DNA of 64,000 bases, taken from NCBI GenBank assembly GCA_014904985.1, contig MU128974.1, positions 1-64,000 of the forward strand. The letters are read 5' to 3'. A program made the translations under genes and the position numbers. Each line of letters begins with the position of its first letter. Position 1 is the first letter of the stretch. This document shows positions 31,239-43,867 of this stretch, piece by piece. Under the pieces are notes generated by a model that had not been told where the DNA came from, ran no database searches, and saw only the letters and a list, made by a program, of their open reading frames with translations. This DNA comes from Hydnum rufescens UP504 (Eukaryota; Basidiomycota; Agaricomycetes; Cantharellales; Hydnaceae).

Positions 31239-34200
31239 ATGTCAACCTTGAAGAGAAGGGCCCCCGACAATCAAATTGGAGAACAGGATGCAGGTGGAAG
31301 TGCACGTCCTGCCCGAGTTATTCGGGATATGCCTGTTAGACACTTGCAGAAACAGGAATTAGACCAAGAAGGTCGTCTTCCTCGTCGGTCGTCTGTGGTA
31401 AATCCTCTCAGTATGGCTCCTCTTCACCCTAACTTGGGAGGCGAAGGACCCTCCAGGCGTGGGATAAAAAGGAGACACTCAGGACTCCGACAAGATGGAG
31501 GGCATACCCAGCAATCGTCCTTTCGCTCTCGCAAACGTCAGCGACTTGACCCAGGCCTCCAGGTTCCCGCACCACACTTGAATTCCGCGCCGGATATGCC
31601 TGTATCCTCAGACCCCGGCGCGGAGATTATAATTCGTGGGCTTCCCGATGATGCAACCGAGTCAGAGGTGAAGGAGGCTGTGGCGGAGACGTTTCATCGT
31701 GAGCCCTACCTCGATCTTGATGCACCCTTGTTCAATTTCCATGTCACCTTGAGTGTACGCTTCCTGATCTATGCAAAAATATTATATTCATATCTCTGTG
31801 TCCTCATTTCAGCGAAATCCCCATCAACCAAAGGCAGCCTGGGTGACATTCCCATACAGCGATATTGTGGATGCGTATTTTGATCTAGGCGACTCGGTAT
31901 TCCTAGCAGATGTGGAGGAACCGCTGAGGGTGGCAGTCAGCCATCACCCTCCTGATCCACAGTTGGTCATAAAGCTGCGAATCTCTCGGTACGAAACCCC
32001 TGGAGATATGCTAGCTCGCGAACTCTTGATCAAAGAGCTTGGCGTTCGTATACCTCTTCAAGAGATGTGCTTCGGTGTGTGGACAGACGCTCAGGTCTTC
32101 TCCGCAGAGTATGTCGTCCAGAATGCCGCAGATCCTTCAGTCTCAGACAGGCCCAGGACAAAATTCGACTCGATGGATGTGTGGTACGATAACGATCGAC
32201 GTTCGGTTTTGGTGCAATGCACTGGTCTCCCTATTTCCAGCCCTGTTAGCCCACGGAAAATTGCACCCCGTACAGTTGTCGTTTTCTCTGTCCGTGATAT
32301 GTCCCAAGTATGGTATGATCGGACCCAGTCGTGTGTACTGCTCCATTTGCGGTGTCCTGTGCTGTATGAAAACGACTCGCCCGAATTCCTCGAGCAGGGC
32401 CCATTGTTCGATGGAAAAGTGATCGCATCCGGACATTCGCCTTTGATCAGCAACACCAGCGCGTGGCTCAATTCACCAGCAACACGATTCTGCTTCGCTT
32501 TTCGCCTGCACGATGTGGTGAATTTCTCACCAGAGCCCGAAAAATCGTCCGCTTCCCGATTCTTCGGGAACGTACGTTTAGGATCGAACGCTGTGGTGTA
32601 TTTGAAACTCGTTGGCTGTACACCCTCGAAAAGTGGTACAAGTCGCTGCCCCTTAGCGTGGCATTGCAATGCGAACAAGCAATCCACAACAGGGCTTTCA
32701 CGCCGTTTGAGATGCTCCTGCTGAAGGACCGTCTCCAGAAAGCGCTGGATAAGGGTGACGAACACGTCGCCGCGGGGACGGTCCAGAATCTCATCCAAGA
32801 TGTGAATGCACGAGATCCACTCAACTCAGGTCCCCGGACACGGACCCTTCAGCAGCTTTTTGAAACAGCGGCAGTGCATGCGCTCTTGGAAGATAACGCG
32901 CGCAAGCGATGGTCCTCCCCTGACATCGCATTGTGCCATCAAATGTACCTCACACCCACGGGCTTCATCCTCGAAGGCCCGTATCAGGATCGAAGTAACA
33001 GAGTACTGCGCTTGTACTCTGACCATCACCACCACTTTATGCGCGTTTCTTTCACCGAGGAAGGTGGGCAGGGGCGTCGCCTCAGGAAGCCTTTGCAGAC
33101 CCCTGTCGATTGGGAACACTTTGTGGACATGCGGGTTGGCAATACCCTGCTCAATGGATTTCACCTTGCTGGACGTCATTGGGAGTGGCTTGGTTACTCT
33201 CAGAGTGCTCTGCGTGACCACCAAGTCCTGTTTATGACCCCTTTCAAGCAAGATGGCGACGAGGTGGATGCTGCCCGCATTCGTAGAGAGCTTGGGAATT
33301 TCCAGAAAGTTTATCATCAGCCTGCCAAGTATGGTGCTCGAATTGCTCAGGTAGGGTTTATCCTAATAGAAATTCGCCTATGATAATGGAGCTTCAACAA
33401 TACCCAGGCATTCACCGCTACTAGCGCAACTATCGCGATCCAGGAGCACGAAATTCAGATGGCCGACGATATAGAGCGAAATGGGTATTGCTTCACCGTG
33501 CGTCCGCTAGTATTCTGTTGTGTATTCCCCTAATTCTCTGTTCAGGATGGCGCGGGGGATATGTCCCAAGACATGGCAAGGGATGTCTGGAAAGCAATGC
33601 GACGGAGGAGAGGTGTTGTCCCTTCTCTCACCTCTCCGAGCGCATTTCAAGCTCGGTTTGGGGGATGTAAAGGTGTATGGATGGTCAATCCTTTGCTCCA
33701 GGGCAGAGTAATACGAAACCGCCCAAGTCAGCAAAAATTCGATTCCGAATCCCGCAACTTCGAGGTCACTAGTACGTGTCTGATTTATGTCTTTTGTTGC
33801 GAGTCTCATGATGTCCCTGGTAGCAACTTCCGAAAGACCTGTTCCTACTTATCTCAACAGACCACTAGTGAAACTCTTAGAAGACCTAGGTGTGCCAATG
33901 AGCGCTTTCCTAGCCATTCAAGACCGCGCAGTGCGCAAGGTTGAAAAGGCCCAAACTTCGTTCCTCCAAGCTGCAAAGTTGTTCCGCGTCAACAGCCTCG
34001 GCACTTCGTTTCGTGCTGCAAATCTCTTTACATTGCTTTCAGAAATGCTCAACGTAGACTTCGACTCTTCTCCGAAGGAACACATCGATTTTTTTCGTAG
34101 CTCAACGATGCTTTCTATCACTCATTGTCTCCGAGATATCAAGTATCGGGCTCGAATAGCAGTCGCTGGTCCTACTCTCATAGGTGTATGCGACACTTGG

Positions 34201-36197
34201 GGATTATTGAAACCAGGAGAGATATATGTCAAGGTTGTAGAGGACAAACGGAAGCATCCTGCTCTTCGAGGGAAAGTTGTTATTACTAGAAGGTAATGAT
34301 TCCTAATCAATGGCGTCCATCTCACCTCTAACTAACGCTGCGCGGAACTCTGCCTTTAGTCCTGTCATTCACCCAGGCGACGTCCAGGTATAACGTTTTC
34401 CAAATCCAAGTTGAACTAAGATCTGAATTAAAGTGCTTTGAGTTTGCCACTGCTGTTGGTGAAGTGCTGCCTCCATCGCCGTTGTCATCCTTGGTGAATG
34501 TCGTAGTCTTCAGTTCTTTAGGTCTGAATTTCCTCATCCCTGTAACGTCTTTGACTTGACAACCTATTTCAGGGGATCGGCCACTCTCCTCTATGCTTGG
34601 TGGGGGGGATCTCGACGTCAGTTTTTATGAACTGCTCAGGCTGTCCACCAATAATTCATGGTCATGGTACAGGGAGATCTATTTAACGTCATCACGGAGG
34701 CTTCACTATTTCCTAGCAAAACATTCCATGCTGGCAGTTACGAGGCAGTTTCGCCTCGTGTACTGGACAGGCCCAGTACTATGGCTGATATAGCACATTC
34801 GTGGTCAGTCATTCATTAATCGCCGTTCAGGCCTTTGGTTTCTGATGCTCTTTCTCTTTCTGGATTGGGTTCGTATATATATAGGTTGACTACATTTTAG
34901 GTACGCCTTGGATAAAACATCGACCAGGATATCGTTTAAACAGGGCTGCTTAGGTGATCTTGTCGGACGGATCAGTACACTCCATCTGACGAATTGCAGA
35001 TCAAAGTGAAAAAGGATCATTCGACCCCCGCTGTCTTGAATTGGCTGAAATGGCTAGTCATGCGGTAGATTTTACTAAATCAGGTGTTCCTGTGAACCGC
35101 CAGAGCCTTCCGCGTCCCGACTCCAGGCTTCGTCCTGATTTTTTGAGTTTTCCGGGCGATGATTTTGAGAAGGACACTTATCCTTCGAACAAAGCCCTGG
35201 GTCGTATGTTTCGTGCGGTTCCTGTGAGTGCACGCCCGTTAGAGATATTCTTTATTTTAACTTCGCATGATCTTGCAGATCCAAAAGTACGCCCGTCCTC
35301 CTGAAGAGCATCAGAATGCGTGAGCAGGTATCTCGATATTCTTGCAGGGCTTTCTGGTCTCACCCGCGTTATTTTAGTGTCGATGCCTCGGTGCTCTTCA
35401 AGGCTCTCGAGGAAGTACGCCTTCGATATCCGCAGCTAGAACTCGACCCTCCGAGCAGGGCGTACGTCGAGAAAAAATGGAGCACACACATGACTGTGTT
35501 CTGCACGCAGGCAGAGAAGATTGCATACCGTAACTCGCTGTCGCTCCAAGACCATCTGCATCTTTTGGAGGAGGAACTTTTCGTCGGGACGTCGGGCACC
35601 GCGGGGAAAATCGATCATGGCGATATGGAGCTTCTCCACCGGGCCAGAACGCAGATGTCCGAGATTGTGCGGACCCTTCGACGCGAGATTAAGGATCTCA
35701 AATCAGAGGACGAGGACAGCGATGATGATGACGAGGATGGCGAGGATGAAGACGGCGCGATTCATAGCGCTGTGAAGCAAGAAGAAGATATTCCGGATTC
35801 ATCACGGTGGTCGCAACGGGGCCAGAGTTCAAATCAGAGGAAGATCAGAAGCCTCTGTTTGCGTCTCCCTCTGGAGCCAAAAAGGAAGATGAGGACGACG
35901 ACGTTGTGGAAATACCGCGTCCCGCAAACGTACGAAGCTCCGTCCCCTTGTCTCCAAGTCATTTTGACGAGGTGGACGAGGAGATTCAAGAGATTCAGCG
36001 GCCAGATAAACACTTGATTGCCATCCGACGCGCGTATAATGCCTGTCCACTATGCACTGGATGTTTTATCCAACTCCCAGAAGGCGCCATTCGGTACGCG
36101 GTTATTTGCTTTGGTGGCGATGGAATTACTTCTATCGATCATCAAGACGAAGACATGCAAGGTAGAATCGACCGTGTTTAAAGGACCCAAAGTATGA
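31239..36197 (+). CDS. RNA-dependent RNA polymerase (RNAi, QDE-1/RDR family)
   Basis: Makes double-stranded RNA from aberrant transcripts for Dicer. A basic N-terminus (MSTLKRRAPDNQIGEQDAGG) leads to an RRM-like domain (AEIIIRGLPDDATESEVKEA), split by an intron at about 31756-31813. The catalytic core includes HQMYLTPTGFILEGPYQDRS, QVLFMTPFKQDGD, then NGYCFTDGAGDMSQDMARDV (about 33480-33570) and PSAFQARFGGCKGVW. GEIYVKVVEDKRKHPALRG and VVITRSPVIHPGDVQ follow. The metal-binding DxDGD motif is GGGDLD, a 59-nt intron (about 34617-34675), then GDLFNVITEASLFP. After it come DFTKSGVPVN and an acidic linker of about 17 Asp/Glu (35705-35758). The closing block KAPFGTRLFALVAMELLL (about 36080-36135) leads to the stop at 36195-36197. 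Frame breaks at about 34992 (extra base between STLHLT and IADQSEKGSFDPR) and near 36045 suggest indels. Confidence 0.92.
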
Positions 36198-36338
36198 ACC
36201 GGTCTTGCACAAAGGGCACCAATTGCACAGGGATCCATCTGTGCGTTTGATCTGGGAGGTGCTCTCGGAGAATCATGGCAGTCATTTTCATCATTGTATT
36301 CCCCCCCCCTAACCTTAACGTAAATACACTAAGGATCG

Positions 36339-39036
36339 CGTATGCTGAGCAAGATCTCAAGCTTCTTCTACATTTTCTTATCAGGATACCCTTCTTCCAA
36401 ATCTGCCCTGGTAACCCCACTATCCGCTTTGATGGCACTGCCACTGTCTGAGGACATTTGGAGTTTGGTCCTCCTGGAGGACGACCACCATGTTCCCAAT
36501 CGGTATAGTCAATTTCTTCAAATCCGTTGCTGGTGCCCTTTCCAAGAGGAGGCCAGAGATAGTTGAGAGCCGTATAGATGATGGTAGACACGCCGAACCC
36601 AGTGATGAATGCAAGTTGGTAAATGTGCGTCGCTGCCATTGGGACAGCCCTGCCGGCTGTTCCGAGTGAAGAATTAAATGTGGACGAGCCAGTAGCGGCG
36701 CAGGGGGAGAAGACTTACTGACGCCAGCAAAGCCCACGACGTTGATCAGAATCTAATTATGAGACACATCAAATCAGTCAAGGTAAGAACCAATATACCG
36801 AAAATGAAAAGTGCGCAAAACTTACCCCAGCGATATAGGCAGCATAAGCTCTATCGAAACCAAGATAAAAATAGAATACAGCGAGAGATCAGGAAATTTA
36901 ATCGAATAAACGCAACGTTCGGACAGAAACCCAGAAAAAAAAAAAGATACTCGCCTGAAGTTGAAACCCCAGGTATACCAATACCAACCGTCCCGTCGGG
37001 TGGTGTAAAGATCGGTGACGCGGACGTGGCCACGTCTGTTCAGCCAATATTCGGTCACCATAACACCAGCTATGGAGCTGAGGAAGACAGAATAGCCGGA
37101 GAGATAGGTTGTGAAAAGACTGCTGCTCTTCAGGAGGTTCCACTAGATGGAATGAGCTGCTCAGATCAACGCAACTCTTTGGTACTGAGAAATAACCATC
37201 TCACGGGACAGATGGCGAAGCCTACGATGGCGGCAATGTATCCACCTCGACGGATGTTCTATGGAGAACAAGGAGAGAGGGGAAATACGTGCAGACCATG
37301 GAGCCAATGCATGCAGTTAAACAAACAAAGCAGTAGCAACTTACAATAAAACGGGGAAACAGCGATGTCAAGTCGCAACCTGCGGATACTGAATTCGCGG
37401 ATATGTTCGTCCCAAGCTGTCGCGGCATATGCGGTCAATCAGTGCACGGTTATTAGTGGGGATTATTCTCTAAGTCAGTTCGAAGCGCTTTACCTGAGCA
37501 AGAATAAACGAGGCCGAGATGAACCACTACAATTTCATGCAAAAAATTAAACGAACGACGAGATCATCCCAGGTAATTAGACCTGAAAAAAGCTGCGGAA
37601 CTCACAACGCCAAATCGGGTGGCCCCGCTTGGATGGCCGTCCAAAAATCTACCGAGGAGATCTATGGGACTCCAGATGGCCTCGCCGTATATGACTTGAC
37701 TGGATGACGCGACAATGATGCCGACGAAACTGACGATGGAAAATCCGAGCGGGATGCCGAGAAATTGGGGCCACACGGCTGCAGAAGGCGTGCGTGCTCG
37801 ACTAGCAAAATCGGGGGCATTTCTGAACAAAAGGAATGATCCAGGGCCAGGCAATATAAGCAATGCAAGTTGGACCGTACGAAAACCGGCGAGGACATAC
37901 ACTATAAGAGTTGCCATGTTACTCATGCACGAACCAAATCCCGATAGCATGGCCCAAGCCAGTTTAGACCCGTGGAGGGTTCCCGGCTGGTGGATTATAG
38001 GCCCCACACCCTTCGCCTTTACGATCGCCCAGATAAAGAATACAAGACCTGCGATAGGGACAACAATGGCTTTTGCAGTGAAGAGGTGACGGCTGGAGTT
38101 TGAAGCAGTCATGAAAACGCGATGATACAACTGTTGTTTGACTAGGAAGGGGAACGAACACTTTGTGAAGCGGCAAATAGATTGCCGGCAGACTGACAAG
38201 CCAGAACAAGACGAAACATAGCATGTCTCGCGTGTTGGTCCCAGAGGACGGCGGGAGTGAGTTGTCTAAGAGTCGACAATGTGAGCATAGGATTAACACG
38301 ACTCAAGAACTTCAGGCCTCACGAAGATGTTCGATAGAGGGCCATATTGAGCGGAGCATAACGAGAACGCAGGTCCCCCCAATCCACGCCTGCACACCAT
38401 ACCAGACACTGCAGGTGTGGCTCTATTAGGGAGGGTGTAGCATACCCAAAAGAGGGTCTTACCAAGCGGTCGCGCCTCGATTCAAGGTTGTCCATAGGGA
38501 TCCCCAAATACCAAAAGAAGACCTCGCAACAACGGGGAAGGTGATATGGTGAATCGCACCCGGGCGAGCATTCAGTACTAAAATGGGTGCAACGCAGCCG
38601 TAGCCAAGCCATACGCATATCCAAGCTTGATATATTTGACCCATTAGAGACAAGGGATTGCGGGAAGAGATTCAAGAGTATAAAAGCCGAACCTTGCCAC
38701 CAGCTGAGACCGTTGATGATCATGGAGGACACGATCATCCAGGTGTTTATGTTAAAGCTATCAGCTATCCAGCTGGATGACGAATCACTGTCTAGCAGTC
38801 TCGGACCGATGTGGGGAAGAATACTTGCAAGGCAATAAAGTTCCAAGCTTTCCATGTGCGCCGCTCCGGAGGTACAGGCAGCAAGTCTTCATTCTGGGGA
38901 TCGAAAAATTGATGAGCATATGCCTCGCATCCCCGAAAAATATCAAACGAACGCGAAGGAAAAGCTGGGTTTGAGTCAGACCTGGCTCGTGGGCCACTTC
39001 AAGCTTACGCAAGATGGCTGAAAGACGCTCGTGCAT
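36339..39036 (-). CDS. NCS1-family nucleobase/allantoin-type permease
   Basis: Twelve-helix proton symporter of the FUR4/DAL4 group; the substrate (uracil, allantoin, thiamine precursor or related) is not deducible. The start at 39036 gives [20 protein letters not shown]. An intron joins to [20 protein letters not shown] and then [20 protein letters not shown], the family hallmark in helix 1. It continues with [55 protein letters not shown] (about 37920), [20 protein letters not shown] and [13 protein letters not shown]. Later blocks are [20 protein letters not shown] (about 37370), [20 protein letters not shown] (about 37010-37060) and [15 protein letters not shown] (about 36545-36590). The C-terminus is unclear: one frame gives [19 protein letters not shown] ending at 36339, another runs on to about 36178. 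At least six introns are needed. Confidence 0.88.
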
Positions 39037-40330
39037 TTTGCTGATATTCAGTCAGAGGCAGAGAAGACGATCCAACTCTCCACAAAAGACCTGAAGGATA
39101 GCAAGAAGCCACAGAACGAGGGGGATCTCGGAAGCGTGGCACAGTCGGCTATAAAGACAGTTGGTTCAGATAATGGACCGGCATCGATTATCGATAAGGT
39201 CGCTAAGACCAAAGCAGTGAAAGTACTAAGGATCGCTGAGTTGTGGATAGATGCAGAACGTGAGTCTGGATCAGAGATACGGGGAGCTAGGTGCTGGTGA
39301 ATTACGCTAACTTTGAACGTCCATGGGAGCCTTACTTGGGGGAGAGGTGCCTTGTTTAAGCGGAGAAGGTGGATGAAAGTCTAAATTGGTTATATCACAC
39401 ACTGACACACAGCCACCTAGCACATCCACCTGGCTAATAGGAAAGGCGCCCCGTCACTCGGCTTGGGGGCCTGTACACACCCATCTGGAATATTTTAATT
39501 TTGGAACCCTATAGAGAATGATTTCCTAGGAGTTCGAGGCTCGAAATCTCCGCACATAGGACAATTCTCGTCAGGTTGGGGGATCACGACGCTTAAGTAC
39601 ATAGAACACGGTGCACGTACTGGGAATTTAGTCTCCTGGGTTGGTGTTCTGGACCTATAGGTTCTGATCTGTCTCTATGAAGTCAGTGTTAGCCTTATAG
39701 TGTATATTTGTTATGGCCCACAGGGCTCCATGCATATGCATGCATCTAGTTCTGTGACACGGACGACTTCAGCTTCTTGAGCGGTTTATATTTCACTTTT
39801 CTCGTACTCTAGTCTTTTGCTATCTTTGGTGGGCCTGAGAATGATGTGTACACCGCATGTAACTGCAAACAACTGCACCAACCCCGGGATTCCAGATTTA
39901 GGGCAACCTGAATGACGAGGATCCGCTCGGAATCCGTTTTACACAAGTCCACCTCTCGGATAGATTCCCTTTGGTGATCGGAAACCAGCCCACCCAGTTC
40001 GTAGTACATTAATCGGCTGAGATCTTGAGTTGACTTTAAACTAAGGTCGCTCTTGAGACGGTGTTGCTCCCTCTAATACATAACACAAGGCACAGTAGTC
40101 GGCATCAGCTAGCAGATAAGGCGGCATTAAAAAAGAAGGTGGAGACGTCGGCACTGAAAAGAGAAATCCGTATCGGCAAGTGATGTACAGTAATGGCAAT
40201 TTGGTGCGTGAGACCTCGGCACCGGCCCAACTCGTGAGAGGTCTCTGATTCCAAGGGAAGTGAAAGTAAAGAGGAAGGAGAGAAACAACCGATCTCATAG
40301 GGAATGAACGAACAGCGAAGGAGATTCCAT
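39037..40330. other. Intergenic, 1.3 kb, no supported gene
   Basis: Between the NCS1 permease start and the peroxygenase stop. Short frames at 39031-39300 (plus) and 39809-40009 (minus) have no motif. AT-rich patches and ATGCATATGCATGCAT (about 39732-39747), a small palindrome, are visible. The permease promoter should be at the left end. Confidence 0.45.
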
Positions 40331-41821
40331 CTAGTCATCAACACCATATGGGAATAGCTGCGCGCAAGTCGGCCACGCCACCGCGTTGTAGAACGTCGCA
40401 ATACCAGCCCTCAATGACTTTCGCAGGTGGCCCTTGGGATTGGGATACAACCCGCGAATAGTGACATTCACGTGCTGGGTGTAGATGAAACAGCTCTGTA
40501 GATTATCAAACAAAAAAAATGCAGGGAGAAGAACAGAATGATTAGAGAAAATACAGAGAACTCCCCAGTGTCTCTGAATAGTTGACGTACTCCTGCAGCG
40601 AGTCCCGGGTCTTCCGGATTGAGAACATAATTTCCAGCTCCTTCATTGTGGCCCGGGGAAATAGGATGCGCGTTGAACAGAACCCTAACATCGTCACCAA
40701 TCCCTGGTCTCCCGAACCCGAAAGCGCCTTCTCGACGGTGGAAACCATCCGGAAATCTTCCGTGTTGGAAGAAGCCGCGCGCAACCTCAAGGTCAAGATT
40801 AGACGAGTTGAGGCGCCCATCGACAAAAAATCGATAGGGAAAGACGATTCGCCAAATGCACTAGCGGGGCGGGGCGAGAGGAACGTGAATGTAGGATTGC
40901 GCGCTATAGAATCCTGGATCCGATTCCAGCGTAGCTCTGCAGCAGCCTCCTGATTGTAGAATCCGCCTCCATACGTGATGCTGGCGTTGATGAACTATAA
41001 ACCAACATGATGAAGAGGGAATAAATCACAGGCACTGGGGACAGGGAAAGTCCTTACGTCCTGGAAGAGGGTATCGTTGAAACTGAAGTTGTCGCCAAAG
41101 TAAAAATCGCTACGTGTGGTACTCGCATCACCTTGCAAAATCAGAGACATGGATTCTTTCATGCACCCAGAAACCGATCTGAAACGAAGCTATTCACCTT
41201 CAAACAATCCATGGGTGTTAAGACCACCGACAATAGCAGGTGGTGGCGGATTAGGACCCGTCTTCCCAGTTCTCCCTCCGATGCTCATCAAATTCGTAAT
41301 AGGATTTCCATCCACGAGGAAGGCCCCCCAAGTAACAAATATTGCTAGGCGATTTTCCATATTGAAGCCTGTCCATAAATTGCCTACTCTGAGCATACCA
41401 TCCAGTGAATGGAACGCGGACTTGCCTTCCTGGACAGCATTCACAATTTGTTGAGGAGTGGCGATTCCATCACGGGGAAGGTACTGAGCCCATAACATAA
41501 CACGAAGTCTTTGGAGTCGATCCTCAGCAGACAGTTCTAATAGTTGCTTACACCGTGTGAAGCCAGAGTATTCAGCCCAGGACAAGGTCCTCGAATATCT
41601 TTGGGACCAGGCATGACATATGGGTGATTCTCATCGTTCACCAGCTTGGTAGACGTATTCTGGAGCGGTCCAGGGGGAGGCTGCGCACCGACGTACTTAT
41701 GGTTTTGGATGAATAAGGCCACTTGGGCGTCCGACAAAGCAGCGAGAGACTGATACACAGGAAACGCCTCGACAAACGGATAAAGAAAAGCCATTGCCAC
41801 AAGAAGGGGACGAGATACCAT
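40331..41821 (-). CDS. Secreted heme-thiolate peroxygenase (UPO/chloroperoxidase family)
   Basis: Extracellular H2O2-dependent oxygenase with a Cys-ligated heme. The start at 41821 gives a signal peptide (VSRPLLVAMAFLYPFVEAFP). The proximal heme ligand lies in DIRGPCPGLNTLASHG, and an intron joins this to YLPRDGIATPQQIVNAVQEG. The stretch KSAFHSLDGMLRVGNLWT is an in-frame intron (GTAAGT...ACAG); its removal gives QEGFNMENRLAIFV. The Mg site and acid-base region is FEG, an intron, then GDASTTRSDFYFGDNFSFND, so the motif is EGD...R, the long-type UPO pattern. Downstream are NEAAAELRWNR-like sequence, NPTFTFLAPRPASAFGES and the C-terminal FYNAVAWPTCAQLFPYGVDD, ending at 40331. A role in lignin or xenobiotic oxidation is family-level inference. 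Confidence 0.9.
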
Positions 41822-42447
41822 AGCGAAGAAGAGACTCCAGCAAAATGATCAGAAATCCGGCTAGGTCTCTTATTTTTAAGCACCAGGACTAGCTTGCTGC
41901 GGAGGAATCACTATATTTGGCGAAATTGGGCATGCAATCATGTCGGAAACTCCAAGAGTGGGACGACGGTAAAAACCGCTCTTGCATCCGAAAACTCGGC
42001 AACTCGGCGGCATTTCCCTGGTTCAATTAAGCGCCCATCCTAATGCTCCGGCGTGAAGCACGCAGGGCGTTCGGTAAATCTCCTTTTAGCTTATTCACCC
42101 CACTCCATTTATCCCTCATATGAACCGCCCTTGTACGCGCGAGAAGTCCTTTTTTGGAATTTCCGATTATCTTTTTTTTTCAAATTCGCCTGGGACTTCT
42201 CAAGTGAATACTTCTTCTGTCCATTTTATGGGCCCAAATACCGTATTTACGGACCCACACACCCCCAGCTTGGGCCGGCATTGAGTTGCAGCGCCAAATT
42301 TCCGGTTTTTGCTTCGGGATGTTGTAAAAAACCAAAGCCACGGCAAATACCGGTCAAAAGCGGAAGCTTCTTGCTTCAATACTACCGTGGGTTTTAAATT
42401 GGCTCTTTCTAACATGCACTAACACTAACCACTCAAGTGTGTGCTCG
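41822..42447. other. Intergenic, nothing recognised
   Basis: About 630 bp between divergent genes. T-rich runs (about 42168-42180) and no protein-like frame. The peroxygenase promoter is at the left. Confidence 0.45.
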
Positions 42448-42997
42448 ATGGCGGAGCTCTACGGGAGGCCTCTTATAACCAAAGAAGAAGTAATGAAGCA
42501 CCGCGACGCACTTATAGCTCGATACCGGGATCGTCCCCACAGGGAGAACCAAGGCAACTCCTCCTGGTGAGTCCTTATTCGTAGTTTTGCGATGTCGCTA
42601 ATCATTTTGAAGAGATGACATGGGCTCATATTGCTACGGTACCTGAACATGGTGACGCGTGTCTTTGCTGGATTTCTCACAGGAGGATGCGTGTCGTACG
42701 ATTCTTGGAAGGGAGCCAAACTACCGCCATGGGGAGATTGAGATCACAGATCTCGTCAAATGTGTCAAGATCTTGACTCGCGAAACTGGTGTGAATCTCT
42801 CGTGGTACCCTGTGCGCCGTCCCCTATGAGGCCTGTTCCTTAGGGTCGGATACTAATCTACGCTTTATCAATAGGGTGCTGATGCGTTACCTGGAAGAGA
42901 CGCCCAAACAACATTCATGCTCGCTGGTGGCAAGACGCCAGCCACGGATGATCACTATCCTGATACTATTGGACAGACTTGGCCGAACACCGAATGA
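42448..42997 (+). CDS. Small hypothetical protein, three exons
   Basis: Exon 1 starts MAELYGRPLITKEEVMKHRD at 42448 and ends in HRENQGNSSW before a GTGAGT donor at about 42567. Exon 2 reads DACRTILGREPNYRHGEIEI and TDLVKCVKILTRETGVNL (about 42680-42800). Exon 3 after the AG at about 42874 reads ADALPGRDAQTTFMLAGGK and YPDTIGQTWPNTE, with TGA at 42995-42997. The three pieces are clearly protein-like and joined by consensus introns, giving about 130 residues. No domain is recognised. It converges with the PD-(D/E)XK-like gene. Confidence 0.5.
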
Positions 42998-43103
42998 TTT
43001 GTTCATCAAAATTCGGTTGTAATATGGACATTTCGCCTGTGTCCAACGGCTGTCTTCAATCAATTCAGATCCTCCATTACTTGTATTATACAGGAGCACA
43101 ATC

Positions 43104-43867
43104 TCAGTTTGGAATCGTGTCAAGGATGGCCTCAAGCAAGGCTGCAAATTGTGCATCCGACTCAGGGGTGCCTATTGAGGCTGCGGGACTCCAGCCTCCT
43201 TCCACATGGACTAAGTCTTCTCGCTTTAGCCACTCGGACAACAAGGGGCTCTGTGCAGGGGAGTAATATCTTGCCTCAGAGCCAAGATACCCCACCGCCA
43301 ATGACGGCCGATTGCAACGATTGCAACGATTCTCGCAACGTGGGTAGGCAAATTGACGAAATAATGGGATGCCTGACCCTCCGCTTGTGTGCAAACTTCC
43401 ACCCACTGAAGACCAAGGAGTGTTTCTGGGAGTTCTACCTGTGGGCGCTTCACTTCGCAGATGACGAGGTGCCTGCCGTGTAATTGTTGATGGTTATCAC
43501 GCCTGCAAGACACATGATTAAACCATACCAAAGTGCGGCGGTTAACGACTTACCATCCCATCGTGACGACAAAATCTGGAATCCTTGTTTGAGAAGTATT
43601 CTCAAGTTTCGCCTCCAAGCCAAGTTGAGGGATGACAACAACAAATCGCGGGGTAATCGGATCGTTGAACGGCATTTCGGCATGTAGGTGCTCAGCAAGG
43701 ATTTCCAGATGACGATTATGAGGTCCGTAAAAATATGACTCCAGCATCCCCGAAATCCCTCCATTGTTGACAGAGGGACACTCGGCCAGATGGACAGCAT
43801 TCATAAGTCGCTGATCTTGACTAGGGAGGACTGACATATCTGCTATGGAAGCATTACCGATTGTCAT
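43104..43867 (-). CDS. PD-(D/E)XK nuclease-like protein
   Basis: Exon 1 starts MTIGNASIADMSVLPSQDQR at 43867 and ends in RIPDFVVTMGW before GTAAGT (about 43552). Exon 2 begins RDNHQQLHGRHLVICEVKRP and continues ETLLGLQWVEVCTQAEGQAS and VARIVAIVAIGRHWRWGIL. The last part reads SEARYYSPAQSPLLSEWLKR and DAQFAALLEAILDTIPN, ending at 43104. PD followed about 22 residues later by ExK on a hydrophobic strand (VICEVK) is the catalytic signature of the PD-(D/E)XK superfamily, which has expanded fungal members. The assignment rests on that motif and local strand pattern only. The frame between HWRWGIL and SEARYYS shifts by one base near 43285-43300, close to a triplicated GATTGCAAC. Confidence 0.6.

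Noticed and set aside
32091..32798. A 235-codon minus-strand frame opposite the RNA-dependent RNA polymerase
   Set aside because: It lies entirely antisense to conserved RdRP exons and contains no domain of its own.
39031..39300. 90-codon plus-strand frame next to the NCS1 permease start
   Set aside because: Lys/Asp-rich and well mixed, but without motif, without splice partners, and overlapping the permease start region. Not enough support to call a gene.
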